NCBI GenBank assembly: GCA_037576215.1
Contig: JBANDB010000001.1
Span: 5,456,001 to 5,520,000, forward strand
Direction: 5' to 3'
DNA length: 64,000 nt
Source: Armillaria gallica
Lineage: Eukaryota; Basidiomycota; Agaricomycetes; Agaricales; Physalacriaceae
Numbering within the stretch: the stretch's first letter is position 1; each line of letters begins with the position of its first letter. A model generated the notes under the pieces. The model was given only the letters and a program-made list of their open reading frames with translations. It searched no databases and was not told where the DNA came from. The position numbers and the translations under genes are program-made. Below are positions 55,521 through 64,000 of the stretch, piece after piece.

Positions 55521-58110
55521 TGATGAGGCTGGTGATGGGCACCTGTGAAACTGAGCATGGCCTAGCATGAACACACTAAAACCTACACTCAATCCCACTA
55601 AACACACACACATACAATCTCCTTAAGTGCAGAGGGGAGCAAGAGATTTAATTCCAATTGCATGCTAACAATATCTCAATCTATCTCAGTGAGCTCACTA
55701 GAACGATGCACGTAACAACATATTTTTCTCAAGCTGTTCTCAAATTCTCTATTTCCTTAAAGCTTTTTACAAGAGAGCACAGTGAACCATGCAACCCTCA
55801 AGGCAAAGAATATTTCTGTAGCTAAAACACACAGATACACAGATCCGCAAAATGACCAAGTCTGGTCAGTGAGCTCGCTAAGTATGACTCACCGCTAGAT
55901 CTAATCTAAAGAGTCGCACGGTTCCCTACCCAGGTGCACCCAGACCTGACCTGCCAGGTCCTAGGTGCCAAAATGCCTGACCCAGGACCTGTACCCAGAC
56001 CCGGGTCTTACAGGTGTGGGTCCCAGGTTTGCAATGGGTGCATATGGGTTTTATACACCTAGCATATGTCTATGGAGGTTTTCAAGGTCGCTGAATCCGA
56101 ATATGTCATCAGATTTTTGATTAGATGTCTCCCTCATCCAAAATAGCCATCGAAAACTATTTTCATATTAGTTTCAGTTATTCATCTCTTTCTTTCTCAG
56201 TGCACTTCCACTGCATGATGGCTTCAATAAATGAGAGTTAAATATCAAGTTTGAAAGATATTTATTTTTATCATATTTAAACCCAAAATAGGTAAAAGCT
56301 TTGACAAATATTTTTTCTATATTTGTGAAAATTGGCTCAAAACTGTATAAAATCTCAAATATTGAAAAGATATTTAACTTATTTCTTCAATATATTAGGC
56401 TAGGAAATAACTAAAAATAAATATTGTTCAGATTCAATATTCAAGGCTCAATTATTGAGACCATCATGCAGTGTTCATCATGAAAAAATTATTTGAATCA
56501 GTGGTAAAGTATTTTCGATGTCATAGAATTTGATTATGGGATCCAATCATAAATCGGGAATGATCTCAAGCTGTGGTAAGTGTTCGAAGCTTTTTCTTTA
56601 TTTTCTTGATCTTTTCCAATTCATTGTGACAGGCTACACATGAGCCAAATTCAAGGCATCTGTGGGCGTTTATATGTTTTCAATAGTGTAGAATGTGATT
56701 ATAGTCACCGATCAATATACGGAGTCAATCCTGAGGCACCGCAAGCATCCGGAGCTACTTTGTTATATTTTTCAGTCTCTTACCTCTTATTTACCAGTTC
56801 ACAGACATGCCCCATAAATTGTTTGGAGGATCGTCTAAGGGTTTTCTGGGTCGCAGAATTCGAATATGATTTCTGATCATTGATCTGACAACTCCCTGAG
56901 TAATTATTCCTGTATTAAACCGAATTTACATGTTTTTTTTTTGCGAGTTTTTCATGTTTTTTGACCTCTCAGTCCTCCCAGAGACCACACATTTTATCTA
57001 TGAAGTATGTGTGGGTCGCCCATGGGTAGAACTATCTCAGAATGCAATGACCCGGACCTGTTCAGAGACCTGGACCTGTTAACCCATGAGTCTGACTTTT
57101 TAATAGATTGAAAACCCAGACCTGGGTCTTTCCACAGATCCACCTGGGTCCTAGTAGGAACTATGCGACTCTTTAATCTAATCTGTGTGTGATGCTGCCT
57201 GTCTCTTAGTTGCTAAACCTGACTCCCAAACTTGTCACAATTAGAGGCCCTTGGCACTTCCAATCAAGTCACAATTACTCTCAAAAACCATCCTCACAAG
57301 TCCTCACACACAGTGCACTCGCTCTAACAATGGTGCTGCGAGGTCCAACTGCGCACACCTGTCACACTTCGTGCAACTGCTAGAACAGCCCAATCTGGCT
57401 GATTCCCTTGCAAAACTACTCAAGACCTACACAGAGGCTGACACAACACAGTTTCTCTCTTACACTGAACCAGAAAAGGAACAGAGCTCTCTCTCAGATG
57501 TACTCCAGCAAACTCTCAAGATGGGTGCAGCATCACTGCTGCCGAATCTCTTTCTTATCTCAAGTAAACCAAAGTTTTTATCCAAAATGTTTCTCTTGTT
57601 CTATTTCTCTGTGAGCTTGCTAAACTTGCATTCTAGCCGAGACTCAAAGCTACTAACTCTTATGCATCACAACAAGTCCAGATCAAACTGAAACTTTATT
57701 ACTGTATGTGGGGGGTAAGTATCTTGTTTTACTACATGAAATTCTACTCTACTTATACTACGGGCAATTGATTATTACAAACAGTTATTTAGTAAGTTTA
57801 ATTCTTTGTCAGCTAATAATCCTTTGTCTGAACTGGCACAACACTCTTGACAGAGTGCTGCTTGGCCCTCCTTTTAGTATCCTCAAAGAGCTAAGCAATG
57901 TCGATGTCACTCGCCCTAGCAGCAGAGTAGCTTGCTGACTTGTACTCAATAGCTGCTTAATCCTTGATCACCAATCATGCTTCATATTCAGCTTTTGGGT
58001 CTGTTCTGAAGGTGACAGTGTCATATTCTAGACTCAGTAACCAAGGAATGCTTCGGATTTCAAGCCCACTTGCTATTCCCATTGGCTGAAGCCTGTTTCT
58101 AAGCCATGCC
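55521..58110 (-). repeat. R1 copy C (probable 5' LTR of the Ty3-type element)
   Basis: Starts on the plus strand as TGATGAGGCTGGTGATGGG and matches the reverse complement of copy A (3080-5785) and copy B, with an hAT-type element inside (55907-57176). Without that element the copy is about 1.3 kb. It lacks a 1.3-kb internal piece present in copy A: sequence jumps at about 57895 from the equivalent of 4690 to that of 3310. AT-rich; AACTGAAACTTTATTAC near 57685 could be part of the polyadenylation region. The far end is blurred. Confidence 0.6.
55907..57176. mobile_element. Non-autonomous hAT-type element in R1 copy C, 1270 bp
   Basis: Inverted ends TAAAGAGTCGCACGGTTCC (55907-55925) and, inverted, TAAAGAGTCGCATAGTTCC (57158-57176), flanked by a perfect 8-bp duplication ATCTAATC (55899-55906 and 57177-57184). 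Copy A shows the unoccupied site once (reverse complement of about 5405-5412, AGATCTAATCTG). Subterminal regions are dense in CAGGTCC/ACCTGG repeats (55925-56035 and 57050-57155). The interior is AT-rich with four dispersed copies of a module like GGTTTTC...GTCG.AGAATTYGATTATG (about 56075, 56510, 56680, 56838). A 78-codon frame (56640-56876) runs through these modules and is not recognised. Confidence 0.94.
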
Positions 58111-58555
58111 TGAGGTTCTTTTGATTACTCCTGCACATGATATTATTTCTTCAGATCTCCAGGAGCCATGCATCATAGATTACAGATGCATAGTTATTTA
58201 AATTAGTCTTAACCTGCATTACAAGCGCATCCCACTGAAGGTTGAATTTTCTATTGCAGATAGATGGTTGCGCAAGTGAGCTTGCTCTTCAGCCTTATTG
58301 CTGTGCATGCCCATAAAATACAGTGCAATGATGAAGTCCTTATGTTTTAATTCTGTTGCTTCTTTTTCTATCCTAGAGCTTTCAACCTCAGTGACCTTAC
58401 TTCTTTGCATGCCACTTGCACTGTCAGTTTGCTCTCTATGCTTCTGCTTTGCTAACATGTAAGGTATGTAAATTCACAAAATTACACCCTTAGACACACT
58501 GCAGGCATGACAACATCAACCCAGTGGATCTAAGCAAGATCATTTAGGAATGAGA
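58111..58555 (-). other. Unassigned stretch with a small minus-strand frame
   Basis: The minus-strand frame 58458-58219 (79 codons, charged; IEKEATELKHKDFIIALYFM, EEQAHLRNHLSAIENS) may be coiled-coil and reads on towards R1 copy C. It could be a coding remnant next to, or part of, the R1 family. No family recognised. Confidence 0.35.
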
Positions 58556-59280
58556 GGGTTACAAGACTTGTTTACTGGTTGGTGAAGAGGAAGGACATTG
58601 TGTTGAACTTGTCAACTACATCATTCATGAACCCAGCACCCACATCTACATCCTTGGCAGTGCTCAAATGCTTAGGGAACTGCTAGAAGATGTCAATGAA
58701 TTCCTGTCACCCTTCTGCACTGTTTTCCTTTCACATGGCAAACCAGAACACACTACTGAAACTTCAGTAGAATATGTTCAAACATATTTGTGCAGGAACC
58801 TGTATGTTATTCCATTTTTATTTTATTTTCTGAGTTAAAGGTATCACAGACATCAATATCAATAGGCCTCTTGTTCCTATCAAAGAATATGGGTGTATCG
58901 CTGGCTGTGCCCTAACCTAGAAGGATCCTATTGACTATGTAGCCTGGCCACCCAGTACTCTCAAGACCTTTGTCTTTAACCACCAAAAGGCAAAGATCCT
59001 TACTTACACCCACATCTCCTTTGCAAGCACAGACAGCTCCTCTCCTGGGGAAAAGGCCCTATTTCTTCCCATCACACAGTCTCTTCTTTTGCCTACTCTC
59101 AAACTTTACTGCATCACAACATCACCATCACATACATGGCCAACTGGCTGGGCGAGCTCTCTGATGAGGAGGCCATCCCATGGGAGAAAAAGACTGATGA
59201 TCAACTACATTGAAGAGGTCATACGATGGGATCCCTCTTGTTCAGGACAGAGAATGGCAATTTTTGCATTGTATTATGGA
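58556..59280 (+). pseudogene. CAP10/GT90-like fragment, CpG-depleted copy
   Basis: Follows the order of 21990-22110 plus 34270-34850 without a break: KRKDIVLNLST-like start (58585-58615), HPHLHP/THIYIL (58630), ELLEDVNEFLSPFCTVF (58676-58730), an intron-like gap with TGTATGTTATT at 58800, DININ-type DIDIDKP counterpart (58850-58880), GCIAGCALT, TFVFNHQKAKILT (about 58965-59005) and SFAYSQTLLHHNITITYMAN (59085-59145), then SDEEAIPWEKKTDDQLH (59160-59212). Almost every CG of the middle copies is TG or CA here. It shows that the KDIVLDLST exon belongs to the same gene as the GT90-like piece. Confidence 0.55.
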
Positions 59281-59754
59281 TGATGAATTAGGTTGAAAAA
59301 GGTATGGATGGCGATGCAACAATTTTGGTGCCACTGAGGTTGAGGGGGAGCTGGTAGAGAAGGGTGATTTGGTCTAGAAGGCAAGGTATGAACTGTTGAT
59401 ACCTGATATGGCATTCTAGAATGATCCTGATGTTTGTGAGATCTTGAAAGGAGTTGTATGTGTTTATGAAAAGGCAGTCACTTCTGGACATTATAAAAGG
59501 ATCTAAGAGCCAGCTATACATAATCCATAATCTCTTTCTTTCCTTCATCTCACAGGGAGCATAGGATAGACACATCAGGTGTTATACAGCATGTATCACA
59601 TCTTTTCTTTGGACACCCTCAGTTTATCATTGGATTCAACACCTAGTGGGGTATCATATCAAATGCACCTTGGATAGCCTGATGCTCAACTGGATCACCA
59701 TCACCAACAGTGACAGAAGTGTTATCCTTCACTAGCCCTCCTATTCTTCCTCTA
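59281..59754. other. Unassigned CpG-poor stretch
   Basis: Minus-strand frame 59288-59575 (95 codons) without recognised motif. Nothing else seen. Lies between the GT90-like fragment and PRODH copy 4. Confidence 0.35.
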
Positions 59755-61506
59755 GATGAGATAGTTAAGAAATGATGGTGCATTGCATTAATATTGTGGC
59801 CAATCTTGAATAGTATCATTACAGATGCAATGGTAGGTCAGAAGACAGTGTGGAAATCAAACTGATCTCATGGTTGGGGACTACTGCCTTGATGTCAAGT
59901 TAGTCCGATGAGCCTGCAAGACTATCACATGCTGATCCCACCACTCTGGTAAACTGTCCTTCTCATATCATCCCAGTCCTGTATGGGCTGGACAGCAGGA
60001 AACAGATAAATGCTATAACAAATATGCAAAAATGCTGATCTGGGAGGAGGGGGGCTCAAGGAGGACTTAGCAAGACAGATGCAGATGATGGGGATCTTAT
60101 TCAGGAGGCATAATTGGACAGGCTGCTAGTTGTTTTTGAAAGAGTTGGTTGCAGTGGGGCTGGTGAAGCATGTAGAAGAAAAAAAGGAGGAGGTTGTAAG
60201 GTTAGATGATGAAGTTACAGAGAGACTAGCTATTGGGCAGCTTTTCAGTGAGTGCTTTATATTTGCACATGGCCAGATGACAATGGACTAGCATTATCCT
60301 CCTTTTCAGTATGAGCAATGATTTGATAGATTACTTAGTGGGAAGAATGCAGTTGAGTACATCCATGGTCATCAAGTGAGTGTAATTTCTCATTTTACAC
60401 ACTGCTAAGCTTATTCATTCAGTTTGCTCAGATACATTGTAAGGCTAGCAAACTCTCTGGTAAGAGAAAGTCACATCTGCATCTGCAAGATCTTTTGTAT
60501 ATGCAAGAAGGGTTACCACCCGCTCTGAAGGGATCCAATAGAATCTGCTCTGTCTACAAATACAATAGAGAGAAGTAGTCCAAGCATCCACTTAGGATGC
60601 TGAACAGAGGACAATTGTGTGAAGATAGAGAGAGAAGGAGGATTCCTGGCAATCCGCTCACAATGCTAGGCTTAGAGGTGGCTAGATATGCTTAGGAGAG
60701 TAGCAGAATTTATTTCTTTAGTCTGCTTTGAGCAAGTGAGATTAACTGAGTTCTAAGTACATTATACGTGCTTATATAGTAGCAGATCTGAACTAGCTCC
60801 CTGCTCCTGCACCCACTTACTCTGATAGCCCTGAATATATCCTCTAAAGTAGATATTTGACATGAGCTAGGGTGCTACAATCCACTTGCGAGCTACTCCA
60901 GCATCAATGAAAGAATTCTGCAATACCTGCTACATCTGGTTTGGTTTGAGAATAGCCATATATGGCTATCTGCCATCAGCCAATTTGTCCACTCTTCAAG
61001 GTTAAACCTTCCACTATCCACTGGTGTGAGTGCTTCAGATTGATAGCTGTCAGCTCCTAGAGCCCAGGCTAGTCAAATACCCATAAAATGAGGTGGATTC
61101 AAGGTGGATAGCATATGGCCTGGCAGATGATGCATCTCTTGGTGGACGTGCAGCAGATGGGTGGTTACCCAGGCAGATTCCACAGGAATTCTGTTTTTGA
61201 GCAGTAGAGAAGTAAGCCTAGAGGAGCAGTGAGTGAAGGTGATTGTAGCATGGCACCTTGTTGCTGTATCAAGGTGAAAGCCAAAATTTAATGCACATAT
61301 AGATGTGGTGCAGCACAATGTTCTGTACAGCACTTTGTCAAAGATACAGGATGTTGTTTACATGACAACTAATCTATTCATCAGCAACTCACCTAGGTGA
61401 TGCCTCACAGCAAGCTATTGAGAACAAGTCATTTCTAGGAGATGTGCAGACATCTGAAGACAGGCAGAGAGTGGGATCACAAATTTGGAAACATATATTT
61501 GGGTAG
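59755..61506 (+). pseudogene. Proline dehydrogenase copy 4, gapped and split by a solo LTR
   Basis: The 3' part of exon 2 (59755-59862, ending GGAAATCAAACTG) is joined directly to exon 5 sequence (from about 59885, LDVKLVR), so exons 3 and 4 are deleted. Exon 5 runs to 60248 (ETDKCYNKYAKML, GILFRRHNWTGC, LDDEVTERLAIGQLF), exon 6 to about 60376, then solo LTR2 copy 2 interrupts intron 6, and exons 7-8 resume at 61318-61506 (VLYSTLSK; stop TAG 61504). Stops and indels throughout. CpG sites of copy 2 are TG/CA: GTATCGACGTCGCGGCC (about 23909) is GCATTAATATTGTGGCC here. Convergent with gene X copy 3, as in the other units. Confidence 0.85.
60438..61317 (-). mobile_element. Solo LTR (LTR2), copy 2, 880 bp
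   Basis: Reverse-complement copy of 53509-54391 (ends TGTAAGGCTAGC and CAGCACA on the plus strand). Flanks ACAT (60434-60437) and ATGT (61318-61321) are an imperfect 4-bp duplication; the empty site in PRODH copy 2 is AGATATGTTCTG (about 25141-25152). Inserted in PRODH intron 6, within a few bases of where the Mutator-like element entered copy 1. Confidence 0.88.
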
Positions 61507-61560
61507 ATGTATCAGTACAGGATTTGGCCAGATGTTGATGCAACATATAACCTGTTTCCT

Positions 61561-64000
61561 CTATACCTTGATAGATAAATGCATAATCAATGAAAGAAGA
61601 ACAATAATAACAGCAATGAGTATGGGAATGAGTTGATTCTGTGCATGAGAGATTGACAGCTCTTTCTCCACTTGTATATCATCAGTAACTGGGGTAGCAT
61701 CCACAGTGTCCTTATGATTAAGAATCAATGCTGGCAATGCAGTTTGGTTGATCTTGCTATCTGTGTACTTTTTAAGCAGAGTGTGTGAGCACAAAATATT
61801 AGATCTTAACTTACTAGCACTGAGGACTTCAACTGGATTCTCAAAGATCTCTATCTGAGGAAGATTGAGATACTCACATATGTCAGCACCCTTGAGGGCA
61901 GGATCAAACCCACATATGGTGTTTATCTCAACAATTGTTGAGAGTTGCTTTTTTGGTATGATAGACAGGCATGGCCAAGCATATAAGCTGACTTTCATTC
62001 CAAAAAGAGCTCCTGCTTCTTCAACAGATATCTCATTGGATAGATTCTGGTCACAAAACCAATGAAGGATAGGTGGAGAAGATTTGTTGAATTGTAAATC
62101 AAGATGAGGTTCACAAACAGTTAGTGAGAGGGTAAATGCATAATCACTGTCTGCCATAAATGTATCCAGTAACTGGAAGGAGTCATAGCATGGTGTGATT
62201 TCAAGGTCAAAGGCCATAGTGTTACACACTAAATAGACATTGGTCAATATGTTTCTGAATTTCTCTGATATGCTACACCAACCTTCAATGTATTGCATGT
62301 TATATACCCTATGATCAATGCTTCTCAGGTTCTGAGAAGAGGATAATGACAGCTGTGAAGCTTGTGCAAACAATGCATACATCATTTGCCATGATTATGC
62401 AAAATCTTTGATCCACCGGGTCTCTGAGGGGGATATATGATATTGTTGTGGAAAGACAGACAATTCATAAACAGTAACTGATCCACTAAATAATGAAGTC
62501 AGCATAGAGTACTACACACAAATATTTATATGAATCACACCTGCACATTGAAAGTGGCTCTGAATATCTATTATGGCTGTCTTCCCATACTCGTACACCC
62601 CAGTGAAATCCAGTCAGCTCAACTGGTACCTGACCAACCATCAGAGAGTCTTTGCAAATATCATCATAATGTGGTGGCTCTATCCTTGTGGATATGCTGC
62701 CTGGGCTGTAGTGGTAGTATTGAGGATCATATGTCAGTGACATATCTGGTGTACCTATGATATTATAAAGAGTGTTATAAATCATTATGAGTTTGTTTTT
62801 TTCAAAACTCATACTATGGTGCATCAGCAAGTCAGGTATATCTGGAACATTGAGTCTACCAGATGAAATTCTATTATTGTTGTTCCCATTTATGTTCACA
62901 TAAAGCTGACCAACATAATAAGAACTTGAGAGTTTTTCAAAAACAATCTGGCCTTGTGCATTGATATACATGCTGTTGGGTTCATTATGCTTTGAAGCAT
63001 CAGCTATTAGTTTATACATGTATTCTCCCAAGGTAATTACTCACAAACACTTCATAGCTCCAATCTCTAAAAGATTCTTTGTGATACAAGTTATTGAGAT
63101 ACTCTGAGGTTGACTAATTTGACCATTCAAGATTGATATGCAGACATTTGGAAACTACAGCACCTTTAAATCTTTGAACTACAGAACACATATAATTTGA
63201 GTGACATTCATAGTACATATGAGAGGAGCGCACCAATTGAATATAAAAGTCTACCAGCTGAACTGCAGTTAAGGATGCAATATGATTACTGAATGAGTTT
63301 TTTATAGTACCTCCAAACAGGCATAAGCTTAAAAAGATCAAGTAAATTATAATTACCATTACCATGAAGTATAATTGCAGGAAAATCTGGAGATCTGCAT
63401 ATACCAAATATCTGAGCAATATTTGGATGTCTAGGCTCCATAAGATTAATGTTGCATGAACACTGTCACAAAATGTTGTGGACCTACTTCAGATTTATTA
63501 GATTATTGACATCTATATGAAATTTCTAAAGAATGTATGAGCATTAAGAACAATACAAAGCTGGAAAACTCACATTCATAATAGATTCATTCTCATTCCA
63601 GTTGCAGGAATGATATACACGAACAATTTTAGGTGTATTACTGTTCTCAACTTTTGCATTATAGTCATCAAGTCTTGCAAAGTTGTATGAATCTCTGAAG
63701 AGATAAGATGAAGCAATGTGTTCTTTCACATAGATATCCCCAGGAAGGACATCTCGAACCTGCAATTATGCAATGATCAATTGGTAGGTTCCTCATATAA
63801 GAAGCTTAAAATACCCCCTTATATGAGCCCTGTTCTTTCAATATCTGGACATCTGCACTAAGCTTGTCAACTTTCCTGCTCTGCAATACACCCCATGTGC
63901 ATATTTCTTCATATATGTTGTTTGCATGCTTGTCAATATTAGATAAGGTATTCTGTTCCAACATCTTGATGGCACTAGCAAGAGCATCTGTATTGGTCCT
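61561..64000 (-). pseudogene. Gene X copy 3, CpG-depleted, 5' end beyond window
   Basis: The large 3' exon 62385-61561 is open for 274 codons and is the best preserved of the three copies in this part: MMYALFAQASQLSLSSSQNL, CSISEKFRNILTNV, LLDTFMADSDYAFTLSLTV, ISVEEAGALFGMKV, CGFDPALKGADICEYLNLP, and a C-terminal hydrophobic tail (LIPILIAVIIVLLSLIMHLS). Upstream: 63031-62486 (GEYMYKLIADASKHNE, DIYIN-type, LVGQVPVELTGFHWGV), the HPNIAQIFGICRSPDFPAII piece (about 63430-63370) and FRDSYNFARLDDYNAKVENS (63720-63640). The coiled-coil exon starts near the window end. The C-terminal tail is a single membrane segment of about 20 residues, so the product would be tail-anchored or C-terminally membrane-bound. 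The TGA seen in copy 2 is shared. Whether the gene continues intact outside is unknown. Confidence 0.6.

Noticed and set aside
43861..59755. PRODH copies 3 and 4 as two halves of one gene split by the transposon pile
   Set aside because: Copy 3 ends within exon 1 and copy 4 starts late in exon 2 with a GT90-like fragment in between, so a simple insertion does not explain it; deletion or recombination is also needed.
1..64000. CRISPR array, rRNA, riboswitch or bacterial operon signals
   Set aside because: No regularly spaced short repeats with unique spacers, no rRNA cores and no Shine-Dalgarno-type gene clusters; the sequence is eukaryotic.

Overview
This window comes from a repeat-rich fungal genome, most likely a mushroom-forming basidiomycete (Agaricomycetes). 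Evidence: about 50-base GT-AG introns; relics of a proline dehydrogenase, a BCP1 protein and a CAP10/GT90 glycosyltransferase that read like basidiomycete proteins; chromodomain Ty3 retrotransposons; and many small hAT-type elements. No prokaryotic gene organisation, rRNA, complete tRNA or CRISPR array is visible. All identities come from reading the sequence; no database was searched.

Layout. 1-2721 is the 3' part of a decayed Ty3/gypsy polyprotein, with an LTR from 2757. 3080-5785 is copy A of a long dispersed repeat (R1). 7033-8129 is a broken 3' fragment of a proline dehydrogenase (PRODH) gene with a Mutator-like element in its sixth intron. 8215-11229 (minus) is the first copy of an unrecognised multi-exon gene (X) with a predicted N-terminal helical bundle, a coiled coil and a C-terminal membrane segment. 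11380-12440 (minus) is an aldehyde dehydrogenase relic. 13425-23640 (block Y1) holds relics of a SAM methyltransferase, GT90 fragments, long unassigned stretches and a BCP1 relic; it runs into the best PRODH copy (23287-25340). X copy 2 follows at 25405-28431. The same order then starts again: ALDH relic (28640-29440), unassigned DNA with an hAT-type element, GT90 fragment (34130-34900), block Y2 (34945-43860) with BCP1 copy 2 and the first exon of PRODH copy 3.

PRODH copy 3 is cut at 43860/43861 by a nested pile of transposons (43861 to about 58110). At its core is a minus-strand gag-pol Ty3-type element, apparently with R1 copies B and C as its LTRs. It has itself been hit by three hAT-type elements and two solo LTRs. 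After the pile come another GT90 piece, a gapped PRODH copy 4 split by a solo LTR, and X copy 3, which runs off the window end. The window is therefore a tandem segmental duplication with a unit of roughly 17 kb (ALDH - methyltransferase/GT90 - BCP1 - PRODH - X), seen as one partial and two nearly full units and later blown apart by transposons.

Base composition is strongly partitioned. CpG is nearly absent in the flanks (about 1-10600 and 43500-64000) but common in the middle. Comparing paralogues shows CG in the middle copies replaced by TG or CA in the flanking ones. This is the footprint expected of cytosine methylation and deamination (or a RIP-like process) at transposon clusters, reaching into neighbouring gene copies. 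Most host-gene copies are pseudogenes; only PRODH copy 2 and X copy 2 come close to intact, and each has at least one apparent lesion.
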